Assembly (NCBI GenBank): GCA_030685235.1
Contig: MU839091.1
Location: 310,001-374,000, forward strand
Length of the DNA stretch: 64,000 bases
From: Copromyces sp. CBS 386.78
Taxonomy: Eukaryota; Ascomycota; Sordariomycetes; Sordariales; Sordariaceae
Direction: 5' to 3'
Of this stretch, positions 36,157-47,092 are shown piece after piece (the stretch's first letter is position 1; the number at the start of each line of letters is the position of its first letter). Both the position numbers and the translations under genes were made by a program. The notes beneath the pieces are model-generated. The model was not told the origin of the DNA. It worked only from the letters and a program-made list of their open reading frames with translations, and made no database searches.

Positions 36157-36721
36157 ATGTCGTCTTACGAGAACGTACGTCGCCTATCTCTTTGCACCCT
36201 AACCTCTTCACCTTCATGATCATTCAAAAAAGACACATCTTTGCTAAGCCTCACTTCTGTCTTCTCCCTTCCACCAACAGACTCGCGAGGAGACATTCGT
36301 GAGGAGCCCATCATCCCATACCCTTCATCCCCATCTTCATAACCCTCCTCATCCCCATCCCCATCCGCATCATCCATCCCGCTCCAGTTACACACCAACC
36401 CTCACCAACCTATAGGTATCTACACAGAACCTCAACCACATCATAATCTACCGCACCAGACACCCCTTCCTCCCCACCACCACCTTTTCTTCGTCTTCTA
36501 ATTTCAACCAACAGACCTCCGGCCAAGACACCACCACAGGCGGTACCACCTTCCCCGGTGACGATCAAGTCCCCAAGGATACCACCACCTCGGGCGAGAC
36601 CAAGAAGGACGAATCTAAGGACTCCAGCTCCAAGGACGAGTCCTCGAAGGACCAGAAGCCCGAGGAGACGGAGGCTTCGACTACCACTGCGTATTCCAAG
36701 AAGAAGTACCAGTCTGGTTAA
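36157..36721 (+). CDS. Small hydrophilic disordered protein (unknown function)
   Basis: I do not recognise a family. Three exons are proposed: 36157-36174, 36281-36298 and 36515-36721, giving 80 residues. The first two are 18-base mini-exons, both phase 0, with donors GTACGT and GTGAGG and acceptors AACAG. The protein starts MSSYENTREETFTSGQDTT and continues Thr/Ser/Asp/Lys/Glu-rich, with KDESKDSSSKDESSKD repeats and no hydrophobic core. It resembles small stress-induced hydrophilic proteins only in composition. The upstream TATA box and poly(A) tract suggest strong or inducible expression. The third exon alone has clear coding character; the mini-exons are less certain. Confidence 0.6.
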
Positions 36722-37465
36722 AAGCAGACTGGGGTCTTCTATGGAGGGGAGGGGGATGGGGTTAGTATGTTTTCCTTGTTTGCTGCGGCCATGTGGCTGA
36801 GATTGGATAAGGGGATGATAGCTAACTGATGGTGGGTAATCAACCAGATGGCTACAATAACCACAACCCCCATGTAGACATGGATACCAATACCCTGGTG
36901 GTGAGGTTGATGGATGTGTTGATTAGAGTGCTGTCAACGTATACCCTACCGAGACAAGACAAGACGACCAACACCGAGAAAGGAAAGAAGAGCAAAGAAA
37001 GAAAGGGAGTACGATCGTTTGCGACTGTGGGAATTTTGTTCGGCCAACTTGTTCGGTTAGCCTTTTATTGTCGGGATAGATACCTCGCCGGGCCTTGGGT
37101 GAGGAAGCATTGTTCACGTATACGACTTTCAGCTGGCTAGCCGGGCAGTTTGAATCAATTCACCATGGCTGCTTTCCCCTACTTTGGTTCCCTGAAAGTA
37201 AGAATGATCATCACCTTCTCGTTTCGGGATTGACTTTGTTCCCTTTCCGATGGGTATAATGATAAACGCTAAACTATGCTCATGTATGATGCTATGCATA
37301 ACCCGCCTATATGCAAGTATAAGCCTCACAGCGGCCTTCTCTGCTGTTCCCCATTAACGACCTCATCCCATAGAGTATATGCAAGAGGGTATCGTGAATA
37401 ACACCACCCCTAGACACTACCCATTTCTCTCCCTCTGTCCTCCCCATATTACGTACGCCACCCCC
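36722..37465. other. Convergent spacer
   Basis: The 3' flanks of the small-protein gene and the EndoG gene. Short frames only; nothing recognised. Confidence 0.55.
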
Positions 37466-38491
37466 TTACTGCTTGTTGCCAAAAGAGTTCTGCCTCTGAG
37501 CATACTCCTTGACAATAACGGAACAGTTCGTCTCCGCACACAGCCTCTTCCGCCTCTGCACCGGCAACTTGTTCGCAAACTCGAGACCGCTGGCCCTCTC
37601 GACCGCCTCGAGGGGCACCTCAAAGTCCTGCAGCGGCTTATCGTTGGGGATCCTAGCGTTGGGCAGCACAAAGGCTCCCAACGCAACGTTTCCGCCCTTG
37701 TTGCCGTCCTCGGCAAAAACGACCTTGTAAAAATGCGTCGGCACGGCGACGTTGGGCGGCTGCCCGATCATCTCGTACTTGACGTACCACTTGTTATCCT
37801 GCGGGTCGCGCTTGGGCAGGTACAGGGGACCCGTGACGACGCGGACAGAAGGGTACTGCTTCGTCAAGCGACGGCAGAAATCCTCAAAGTGCGCCCAGTA
37901 GTCGCGGTTGAAACCCTCGCCCACCTGCGGGCACATGTTGGACAGGTAAAAGGTCTCGTCCATGGCCTGCTGAGACCACTTGCAGTCGGCGGCGGGAACC
38001 TGGTGGCCCCGGTCGAAGCCGGAGCGGAAGTAGTCCTTGAGCTTGCCGCGAAACTTTTCGGGGATCGCGTCGTCTTCGAGGAAGGTCGACTTCTTGCGGT
38101 CGCCGTTCGAGATGGACAAAGACTCGGGCGTGATGTGCTCGACTGTCCAGTGCGGGTTCTTGGTGCGCCTGTCGTACGAGGACACGAAGCCTTGGCGGGT
38201 TGCAAGGTCGGCGACGGGGCCCGGGAAGCCGTACTCGAAGAGACCTGAGGGGTCGACGATCTTGGGACCGGCGGCGGCGGCGGGGGCGGCAGCAGGCGCA
38301 GGAGGCAGAGGAGCGGGAGCGCTGAAGACCTGGCTGGCGGGGACCGGAGCAGGCTTAGGAGGGGCAGCGACGGGAGCGTTGAGAGGGGTGTCGATCTTCT
38401 TGTCGCTCTTGAGGGAGAACATGGCGGCGGTGGCCGCGGCACCACCGGCGGCGCTCACGGCGGCAATGACGGCGATGGTAGCTTTCGACAT
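37466..38491 (-). CDS. NUC1: Mitochondrial endonuclease G-type nuclease (Nuc1)
   Basis: This is a DNA/RNA non-specific nuclease of the beta-beta-alpha-metal family, located in mitochondria in fungi and animals and implicated in recombination and cell death. The intronless frame encodes 341 residues from the first ATG; the frame upstream to 38647 has no ATG and reads basic low-complexity sequence. An Ala-rich hydrophobic N-terminus (about 5-25) could be an import signal and membrane anchor. Residues 38-75 are Ala/Pro-rich. The catalytic motif D-R-G-H is at 160-163 (GFDRGHQVPAADC), followed by the metal-binding Asn in YLSNMCPQ. The downstream block VVTGPLYLP is also typical. Length and order match the family. 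Confidence 0.93.
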   Translation of the reverse strand: MSKATIAVIAAVSAAGGAAATAAMFSLKSDKKIDTPLNAPVAAPPKPAPVPASQVFSAPAPLPPAPAAAPAAAAGPKIVDPSGLFEYGFPGPVADLATRQGFVSSYDRRTKNPHWTVEHITPESLSISNGDRKKSTFLEDDAIPEKFRGKLKDYFRSGFDRGHQVPAADCKWSQQAMDETFYLSNMCPQVGEGFNRDYWAHFEDFCRRLTKQYPSVRVVTGPLYLPKRDPQDNKWYVKYEMIGQPPNVAVPTHFYKVVFAEDGNKGGNVALGAFVLPNARIPNDKPLQDFEVPLEAVERASGLEFANKLPVQRRKRLCAETNCSVIVKEYAQRQNSFGNKQ

Positions 38492-40004
38492 GGTGGACTG
38501 CAGCTCTCTCTCGGTTGGGGAGAGGTGGGGGGGGGGGCGGCGCGCCTTGCGGTCGGTCGGGTTGCGCACAAAAGGTGCTCGTCGCGGCTTTGAGGTGGGT
38601 GAGGTCGGTACCTTGGTGATGAGGCTCGGAGAAAGTGCAAAGTTCAAAGACGCCCGAAGCTAAAGGTAAAATTTCCCACGATCCGCGACCCGCGCTCCCG
38701 CGTTCGGTATCTCGGCCGCCCACTCATGCAGCAAGGGACACCCGACCCATTCAGCTCCCCCCATGTTACGGTGGGTGACACGTTCGGCGACGAGAGTGGC
38801 CCGGGGAGTCAAGGTGTTTACCCCACGTGCGCACAGGTCACCCACCACACTGAGTGTTGAACCGATTCTTCTGCTGATAGACATGGCTCTAAAGATGGAG
38901 ACGACAATGCTGTTTAAAAGGGTTGAGAGTGACAGATTGGGGATTTCCCAACGAATTAGTCTAGTCGACCAGTACCTACTCTTCTCGATCTCGGAGACAC
39001 AAAGTCTGACTGAACGACCCTCACTCGCCCATGTGAGGCTAGATATCCATCAGAAGGCAGGAATGTTGGGCGTCACAATGGATATTTCACGACAGCGAAC
39101 AAAAAGAGGTAACAAAGTGGGTTGCGTGTAATGCCAAGAAGTGTATGATGGCATTGATCAATGATCCTTGTCCCTATCACGACTACAGTACATACACTAA
39201 TGGACGGTCCATGTTAAAAGCCTGCGAGAGCCGAACGCAATCGTTCGTCTTAATCGACGTCGACGTCAGTCACCGGCTGTGGCATGAGATCCTGTCAACC
39301 TGCCAGCTCCTTGCAGCCGTTCGACAATCCTCCAAGGCTGCAAGTTCCCACCAGCATCCGTCCGTCCGCCCTGCATTTGCATTGTCTTCTCCGCACTCGG
39401 CGCTGCACTCCATATACCTTACCTCCCGAACCGACAGAGAATCTGATCCATTGACTTTTTTTTTCTTTTTTTCCCAACCAATCTGATCAGGGGGCGGCTA
39501 TCGTGAACCAGCAAGGTCCTCAAAACTAGCGCACACCATCTTTTACACACAAGTTTCCATCCACAAACGCCAGTCCGGATCAACAATCTAAGCCAAAGTT
39601 TCCACACGCACCGACCACGGACAAAGAGCTGGCTCCAATTGATTGTCCTGTGTCATACAATTGTCTGGGCTTGTGCGTGGCCGTTGAGGTTCTCAAACGC
39701 GACCCATCGATTCTCGCCTCCGCCTGATCCTGCCTCGCCGCCTTTTCCATCCCAACACTCATCCATCCGACTTCTGTTAACGCCGACTCCCATTTCTTGG
39801 AACCTCCTCAACCCATACCGATGTACACACGGTCCCTACGACTACACTAAGTACTCGACCGTTCGCTCTTCCCACAAGCAGAGTTATCCATCGCCCTCTC
39901 CTTCCATGCTACACACGCCGTCGTCACCGGTAAGAAGAGATTGCGGAGACCGACTGCAGACGGGCGACGTAGAACGATAATCCGGCAACCTCCCATCAGA
40001 GCCA
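38492..40004. other. Divergent spacer, NUC1 and ZIP transporter
   Basis: About 1.5 kb with the promoters of both genes. A G-run lies at 38527-38537 in the NUC1 leader. Short frames show no recognisable protein. Confidence 0.45.
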
Positions 40005-41712
40005 ATGTCGGCCACGATGCTTACAACCGCAATGGACAATGACACCCGAGGGTGGATCATGACCGCCGTGAGCGGCTTGGGTACGTAACCATCACCTTTC
40101 ACTCTCCGATCGTGCTGGTCGGGTTCTTCGAGCACCTGCTGACCAACGCTATCTAGCATGCATTGTCGGATCAACCATTATTTGCGTCGACATCCCTATC
40201 CGTTGGATCAACCAAAAGAGCAAGTTTAGTATACAAGAGAGCAATGTCTTCGTATCAGGCTCGTTGAGTTTGAGTTTCGGTGTCATGGTTAGTCTCCCTC
40301 GGACCTGGTCATAGTTGCTTCACTCTCAAAGGAACACAAGGAGCTAACAGATAGACGTACAGATATTCTCGGCCTTGTTTAGCATGCTTCCGTCTGCTTT
40401 ACGATACCTCCAGAAGGACGGGCGAGACGAGAAGACCGCGGGTCTTATCAACATGGGCTGTTACATCGCTGGCTTTTTCGGCATTCAGGTCATCTCCCGA
40501 GTCCTCCATCGATTTATACCCTCCCACGTTGTTGGGTGCGACCATTCGCATAACCCACACGCAAACGCGCACCATCACGCCCACCACGATGATCAGCATC
40601 ACCAGCCGCCTTGGGCGAGCCGTACCCATGGACAGTCCGTCACGACGCTATCCTCGGAATCTCCAGATACACCAACCATGGTCCAAGTGAACGGACATGC
40701 GACCGAATCCACCCCCTTGCTACCCACCGAAACCGACCACGATGCGCATGCCGATTCGCCAGTCAGACCCAATCCTCTTGGACAGTCTCATACCATTGGG
40801 AGGCAAGCCCGCAGCACAACTGGTATCCAAAGCAGAAGGCCATCGGTACGTCAGATGACGAGTAGAGTACTATCTTTTGTTAAGGACACCAAGCTTCACT
40901 GTGATGGCGATGGCCCATGCTTCGGATATACGGATCCTTGCGGGCAGGAGTGCTTCAGACACATTAGTACGCGCTCAAACCATCCTGGGCGTTCCGCTAC
41001 CTTTCCAGTAATACGCTCCGGAGGCTCCGTGGGTACGGGTGAGGCACCGGAATCCCTCAACAGTCCCATATATCAAGTACGGAGGCGAGCCTTTTCCCGA
41101 GACTCGTCTGTCGGTTACGGAGATCACGCCGACTACGATGGACACCACGATCATCATGACGAAGACGATCACGGCACTTGCTGTTCGGCGGCAGAGGAGG
41201 ATATTGAGGCTCAACATCATCATCACGTACCAACGAACGCGTTTCTCTCCATTGGCCTGCAGACCGTTATCGCCATTGCGCTTCACAAGTTTCCCGAGGG
41301 GTTCATCACCTATGCCACTAACCACGTGAACCCCTCGCTTGGACTCAACGTTTTCATGGCCCTGTTCGTCCACAACATCGCCGAGGGATTCTCCATGGCC
41401 CTGCCCTTGTACATGGCTCTGAACAGCCGGTTCAAGGCCATTGTCTGGGCTACTCTGCTGGGTGGTTTCAGTCAGCCGGTGGGCGCCGGAGTTGCAGTGC
41501 TCTGGTTTAAGGTTGCCAAGCACAGCAACATCACCATCAACGGCACGGCGTACGGATGCCTGTTTGCTGTCACTGCGGGTATCATGACCAGCGTGGCGCT
41601 CCAGCTGTTTGGGGAGAGCTTGAGCTTGAGTCATAACCGGAACTTGAGCATCTTTTTTGCTTTCCTGGGCATGACCATGCTTGGGGTTTGTGATGCCATT
41701 GCTGATGAGTAA
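40005..41712 (+). CDS. ZIP-family zinc transporter (Zrt3-like)
   Basis: ZIP proteins carry zinc or iron into the cytosol; the closest type I recall is the vacuolar Zrt3, which releases stored zinc. Exons are 40005-40080, 40157-40287 and 40363-41712, giving 518 residues; phases agree (donors GTACGT and GTTAGT). The first helices read SGLACIVGSTIICVDIPIRW and VFVSGSLSLSFGVM. A long cytoplasmic-type loop follows with several His-rich clusters (around 140, 330-350 and 365), likely metal-binding. Signature metal-site helices are ALHKFPEGF (H377 and E381 region) and VHNIAEGFSM (H406 region). The C-terminus has the last three helices and ends GVCDAIADE. The substrate and vacuolar site are inferred from family only. 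Confidence 0.88.
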
Positions 41713-42533
41713 AACAAGAAACACACGCTTTTGGATACGTTTATAGACGGAAGACAAGTACATAACTACTAGAACGGTTTTGAAGAGCTGCTTGTCTGCT
41801 TGGCGTTCTCGAGTTGGATCAGGGGGGGGACATCAAGCATCGCATGAGTTTTTACGATAATGACAATTGGGAACACTACTACACGGTCGGACACGGGGCG
41901 TTCTGGGAACATTGGACATTGGAGAAGTCATAAGTTTCAAGATGGGAAAAGAAGCGTCACTGCAGCGATGAGGTTTTGCGGTATACCAATCTATTGAGTA
42001 TCAATATTTGTTAAATAGCTTACACCATCGTCTCCAACGTGATGCCGAAAGATGCTGAATCCAATGCCACGCCGTACTCCACTTCAAGCCGGTACTCTTC
42101 TAATCAACCCCTCACAAGTCACAACCCCCGAATTCTCCTCTCGTTCTACGATTCTCCGAGGTCGCTCACTGGAGCCAAGTCCGATCAGTGGCGTGTTTTT
42201 GGTGTGTTGTATTAGTATTTACCTAGGTACTATCGAGATCTAACCTCGGGATAGCAGTTCATAGAGCCGAACGGATATTGGCGGGTATGACTATTTACTG
42301 CTAGTGTCTCGAGATGCATGAAGTCAAGAAAGGAAGTTGGGGGGAAAGCCGATCTCCTCTACAAGTACCTATACCTATGCCAAGTTCACAACATACGACA
42401 TCTAGACATCATCACCATCTTCCTACAGCACAACTTTTGGAAGTGTATCTAGTCGCCATTTTCCTAGATAGAGCTCCAAGTCAACAAACACCATTAGGCC
42501 TGTACTAGCAATTACCGAATACCAAGAATTGAA
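41713..42533. other. Intergenic, ZIP 3' flank and dehydrogenase promoter
   Basis: A G-run at 41822-41829 lies in the ZIP 3' flank. No gene was seen. Confidence 0.5.
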
Positions 42534-44080
42534 ATGTCGACCGAACCAAAGAAGACAATGAAGGCCGTGGTCTTTGATGGACCTAAGAAGGTTTCTGTTC
42601 AGGAGAAGCCGATCCCTGAGTGTATGTCCTCTTTCGTTTCCCACCATCAATCACCTTTTGAGAACTCCAGCAAGGGCTGGGGAAAAAAAAAAAAATCGGG
42701 CTTCCTAAATGGATTAGAGTGACAGTGAATTGCCATCTACATCATCACTGGACTATTCTCGTGAAGCTGGCTAACTTGAGCGTATGAATGAACAGTGCAA
42801 GATCCCAGGGATATCATTGTCAAGGTTCAGATGACTGCTTTGTGTGGCTCGTAGGTTTCTTGTTTATTTTTGTTGTCCATTTCGGCCTCAAGCTCCAGTA
42901 TAGCTAGCCACGCCATCATCACATACCCTCCCAACCTACCACCTACCTACCAACCTACTTCCACCCCATCTCCAACGTTCCATAAAACTAAACAACCCCC
43001 TTCCATGGAAAAGTGAACTCCACACCTACCGCGGCCGTGAATCCTCCACCCCCGGCTTCATAATGGGCCACGAATTCACCGGCACCGCCCACGCCGTCGG
43101 TCCCTCCGTCAAGACCATCAAAGTAGGTGACAAAATCGTCGCCCCCTTCACCGTCTCCTGCGGCACCTGCTTCTACTGCGCTCATGGCTTCTCCTCCCGC
43201 TGCGCCTCCTGTTTACTCTTCGGATCCCCCAAACTGGACGGCGGTCAAGCCGAGTACGTCCGCATCCCCCTCGCCGACGGGACCGCGGTGGTGGCTCCGC
43301 CGGAGATTAAGGACGAGAGAGCGCTGGTGTTGATGGCGGATATTTTCACTTTGGGGCCAAGAACGCGTTTGGCTTGTTGCCGGGTGACCTGAAGCCGGAG
43401 GAGGCAACGGTGGTGGTGGTTGGTTGCGGACCCGTGGGACTGTGTGCGGTCGTGAGTGCTTTGGAGTATAAGCCTAAGCATCTGTTTGCTGTGGATTGCG
43501 TGGAGAGCAGACTTCAGTTGGCCAGGGAGTTGGGCGCGGAGCCGTTGAACTTTGCGGAGGTTGAGAAGGGAGGGATCGGATTGGAGGGCATGGTGAAGAT
43601 GGTCAAGGAGGTGACGGACGGGAGGGGCGCGGATGCGGTGGTTGAGGTTGTGGGCAGTAGGCCGGCGCTCAAGACGGCGTATGAGCTTTTGAGGCCGTTT
43701 GGGGTGATTAGCAGTATTGGTGTCCAGGGACACTATGATTTGCCGTGGACGGGTGGTGATGGTTATAAGTGAGTTTTTGCTCCCCGCTCAATGGATGGAT
43801 GGATTGACTAATCTCCCGACAACAGCAAAAACTTGAGAGTGCAGATAGGCCGGTGCCCAGTGCGGTCCATCTTCCCGGAGGCGTTGGAGGTGATGGCTAG
43901 AAAGCAGCACAAGTTTGGGCAAGTACCGACACATGTGGCTCGTACCCATGTTTGTCAAGTTGCTGACCGGCTGTCGCGTATAGCTTCATGTACGACAAGA
44001 TCATGCCCCTTGCCGAGGCTGTCGAGGGATATGATCTCTTTGATAACATGAAGGTACAGAAGGTAATCTTCACGCCTTGA
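42534..44080 (+). CDS. Zinc-dependent alcohol dehydrogenase with an apparent frameshift
   Basis: The family oxidises alcohols with NAD(P) and two bound zinc ions. Proposed exons are 42534-42621, 42796-42850, 43014-43768, 43826-43918 and 43984-44080. The start reads MKAVVFDGPKKVSVQEKPIPE. The catalytic zinc site GHEFTG follows (43069 on), as does the four-Cys structural-zinc region. The cofactor motif GCGPVGL is near 43428-43448. After ADIF (43347) the frame breaks: conserved sequence resumes as FGAKNAF at 43350 in another frame, with PTG-like residues missing, consistent with a net loss of about 10 bases. No intron of normal size can bridge this. The last intron (43919-43983) has a GC donor. 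The gene could be a recent pseudogene or contain a sequence error. The tail MKVQKVIF is intact. About 365 residues are expected. Confidence 0.7.
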
Positions 44081-44249
44081 TACGGAGGCATGTTCTCTGC
44101 GGGCCGGAGATGTCATGCGGTATGAGTAGAGTAGCCGAAGCAGATCAGATAGCCTAGCCATCTACTACAAGTACTTCAACGGAGAGATACCACCACGTTG
44201 CACTGAATGACGGATGTGGAACTTTGCGTGTCTGGTAGAGGTAACCCTC

Positions 44250-44717
44250 TCAGTTCTGTCTGGGCTTCACGAGGCCGTTGTGCATCCAGTAATACGTAAC
44301 AGTTGAGTCATCCTGGACGGTCGCGAGCAAGATGCGCTTGCCACGCTTCGGGCCCCTCCATAACTGCCACTGAGCATCCTCGTTGGCGTTCACTGATTCA
44401 CCTCCGGGAGGGATGGCTGTGATGGCATCAAAGACGGCCGAAAAGTCGCGGATGGACCACTTCTCAGCCAGGTGCAGCGGCAGGACCCATTCCAGCTCAG
44501 GCTCCTGGGGGATACGCTCGTTCAACTCCTTCTCGGCTTTGATAATCTCGATCTGCTCGTCGGGGTGCACATAGAGGCGCTTGGGTGGGAGTCCGTAGAG
44601 GAGAGGTCGAGGGAGGTTGTCCTGGTTGTGTGTCTGAACCTGGGTCCAGTCGTGTTGATTTTCCAGGTTGTTCACCACCACCTTTGTGAGAGCCTGGAGG
44701 TGTTGATCGACCGACAT
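44250..44717 (-). CDS. SEN15: tRNA-splicing endonuclease subunit Sen15
   Basis: Sen15 is a structural subunit of the heterotetrameric endonuclease that cuts introns from pre-tRNAs. The intronless frame encodes 155 residues. The N-terminus QHLQALTKVVVNNLENQHDW fits the family, as do LPPKRLYVHPDEQIEIIK and EWVLPLHLAEKWSIRDFSAVFD. The end reads ILLATVQDDSTVTYYWMHNGLVKPRQN, the typical Sen15 C-terminus. The gene is convergent with the dehydrogenase, 170 bases from its stop. Confidence 0.9.
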   Translation of the reverse strand: MSVDQHLQALTKVVVNNLENQHDWTQVQTHNQDNLPRPLLYGLPPKRLYVHPDEQIEIIKAEKELNERIPQEPELEWVLPLHLAEKWSIRDFSAVFDAITAIPPGGESVNANEDAQWQLWRGPKRGKRILLATVQDDSTVTYYWMHNGLVKPRQN

Positions 44718-45997
44718 GTTGGCGATGGTTAGACAGCCTCGAAGTTTGGGTTGACTGGCTGACTGTGTGCGAGGTTATCGTCTAGTCGAAGTGGTCCGAG
44801 CATGAACCTTTGTTGGGAGATAGATGTCCAGTCTCGTTCATTTTTGCGAGTTTGTTTGGCGGGGTCGATCCAGACTAGTCGGGTCCAATTCTCAGTAGGT
44901 CTCATCCACAAAGGGAAGCCTGAGACGGGAGGGACGCGATCAGCAGGGCGGGCCCGGGTCCCCTATCAGTGGACCTGAGAGAGTGGGTCACTGAAAGAAG
45001 ATCAGTGGAGCCTGGAACACATGGAGGCCGCTGGCCGCCGAAATACGGCAGCATGGACAACTTTTGTTTGGATGGAAGGATTCAGGTGTTGTTTCCATAT
45101 CATCTTCGCATCACCTCAACACGAACAGTCGATACGCTTTTTCCGAATCAGTCTGTGATTTGAAGCTTTACAGAAACACGCGGCATGACATCACCGCTAC
45201 GTCGGCCGTGTTTGATCCCGTCAAGCCAGATTTCCCACCAAGCTCCCAGTGAGCAGGCCGAGATTACGACGGGAAAGGTTCACCAATGGAATGGGGGTCC
45301 CAGACATTTCTGTTGGGCAGGGTCTTTCTGTCGGGTTTGGGTTTCTGGAGGATGGTGTGACGACGACGGGGCTGAGTGTCTGCTCGGACAGGTTCCCAAG
45401 GTACGGTAGGTTGGCTCCGGTTGCTACGATACGTAGGGGCATTTGGGACGAGGTCTGGCCCGTTCATCGCCCCCCAGTCGCCGTTACCTTGTGTCCATTC
45501 CTTCCTCGCTTCCTCTCCTGCCACTTGTGCAGTTGCCCACAGTGATGCGGTAGGTCGTCGGTGCGTCCGTTCGGTGCAAGTGAGGTGACCCTCCTGTGTC
45601 GTCAGTTGCAGGTACCGTGCCCTTCCTTTGAGAACTGAAAGGTCCAAGTTGGCTCTGGGACCAAGAATTTGAATGTGACGGCGATTGTTGTCGGACCCTT
45701 TGACCTCTCGCCCGCCCCTTCACTTTTTTCTCCTTCAACCTTTCTCTTTCCTCCTCCTCTACCTATTTACCTTGCTCATACGACTGTGTCTCGGTTACTT
45801 TCCATGAGACAGTCGAACATAATCAGTCTCTGATCCATCTCCTATCAACATCTTCTCATCTTACCTCTACAACATCTACATTATACACCACCATTGTTCT
45901 CCCAGGGCATTGACGAATACCAAGTATATAATTTTTAATCAACCCCCCGCCACCGCACATCTCCCTTCGATCAACAGACTCCCTCAAAGAAGCTGCC
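44718..45997. other. Divergent spacer, SEN15 and DUF2985 promoters
   Basis: About 1.3 kb. Overlapping short frames on both strands around 45250-45650 have no recognisable family. The last 250 bases are C/T-rich, as in many fungal leaders. No gene was seen. Confidence 0.45.
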
Positions 45998-47092
45998 ATG
46001 GTTCAAAGCAATCATGGCGCGGCCCAGAGTCTAAACCACCACAACGATAATCTAACTCCTTTCAATGACCGGAACATGGAGAACTTGAAACCAGTCACAT
46101 CAGAACAGTCACTCGCAAGCCGCCAAGTCTCACAGCAAACCGACAACATGAAGCCGGCTCGATTATCGTCAGATGATGTCACCTTAGCAGTACCAGCAGC
46201 ACGCGTCGCCGAAGAGACAGATTACACCCGGCCTTTCGACAATGGCTACCACTTTCCACCCAAGTACTCCTGGAAGGAGTCCACCAAGACAGGGCTCGCC
46301 TCGTTCTGGAAGTTCTTCACGACGCCGATGGGAGCCTTTTGGACATTCTACGGCCTCAACGTGGTAGCCTGGGGTGGAATGTTATTTCTCCTACTCTGTA
46401 ACGCCGCGCCAGCCATGTGCCATCCGACATGCAACGACATCAACTCGCCTAGGCGGAAATGGGTTGAGTGGGACTCGCAAGTTCTCACGGGACTGTTCTG
46501 CGTCACTGCGTTTGGACTGGCACCATGGCGCTTCCGAGATCTCTGGCTTCTAATGAAGTACCGGATCAAGGGGCAGCAGGAAGGCCTTCTCAGGCTTGCT
46601 GGGATTCATCGCAGCTGGTTTCGTCTCCCGGGCACAGAGGAGCTGTCTCCGGATATCGGGCCGGACAACCTCCCGGCTGATGTACCCAAGCAGTGCGTCA
46701 CTATCCCACAGGAGAAGATGCCCAACGCGCCCTTGACGGGCATCCGAGCGCCGGCCACCAAGGTTTGGAAGATGGACTTTATGATCTGGTGCATGATTGT
46801 CAATACTTTGGCTCAGGTCGGTCTGTGTGGCATAATGTGGGGCATGAACCGGTATGACCGCCCGAGTTGGTCGACGGGATTTCTGGTTGCTATCGGCTGT
46901 ATCATCGCTATGGTCGGTGGACTGGTGATGTGGCTTGAGGGAAGGAAGGTGAAGAGGATAGAAGGTGTTCCTTGCAGCGAGCGAGATTTGCAGAAACTGG
47001 CGGAGGATAAGGAAAAGGGCATCTTGCACTACAACAACATCAAAGACAAGAAGCCCAAGGAGAAAAAGAAGCTAAGCGATCCCGAGAAATAG
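45998..47092 (+). CDS. DUF2985-family membrane protein
   Basis: The family is fungal and of unknown function. The intronless frame encodes 364 residues. Residues 1-85 are hydrophilic and probably disordered. The conserved part begins PPKYSWKESTKTGLASFWKFF, then TPMGAFWTFYGLNVVAWGGMLFLLL as the first membrane segment. AAPAMCHPTCNDINSPRRKWVEWDSQ is a hallmark of the family. Further membrane segments are at VLTGLFCVTAFGLAPWRF, DFMIWCMIVNTLAQVGLCGIMW and STGFLVAIGCIIAMVGGLVMW. The C-terminus is Lys-rich (KDKKPKEKKK). The cellular site is unknown; four membrane spans are predicted by eye. Confidence 0.85.
   Translation: MVQSNHGAAQSLNHHNDNLTPFNDRNMENLKPVTSEQSLASRQVSQQTDNMKPARLSSDDVTLAVPAARVAEETDYTRPFDNGYHFPPKYSWKESTKTGLASFWKFFTTPMGAFWTFYGLNVVAWGGMLFLLLCNAAPAMCHPTCNDINSPRRKWVEWDSQVLTGLFCVTAFGLAPWRFRDLWLLMKYRIKGQQEGLLRLAGIHRSWFRLPGTEELSPDIGPDNLPADVPKQCVTIPQEKMPNAPLTGIRAPATKVWKMDFMIWCMIVNTLAQVGLCGIMWGMNRYDRPSWSTGFLVAIGCIIAMVGGLVMWLEGRKVKRIEGVPCSERDLQKLAEDKEKGILHYNNIKDKKPKEKKKLSDPEK

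Noticed and set aside
38492..38647. N-terminal extension of the EndoG gene to 38647
   Set aside because: The extension starts with TTG and has no ATG. The ATG at 38491 gives the usual short N-terminus with a hydrophobic segment.
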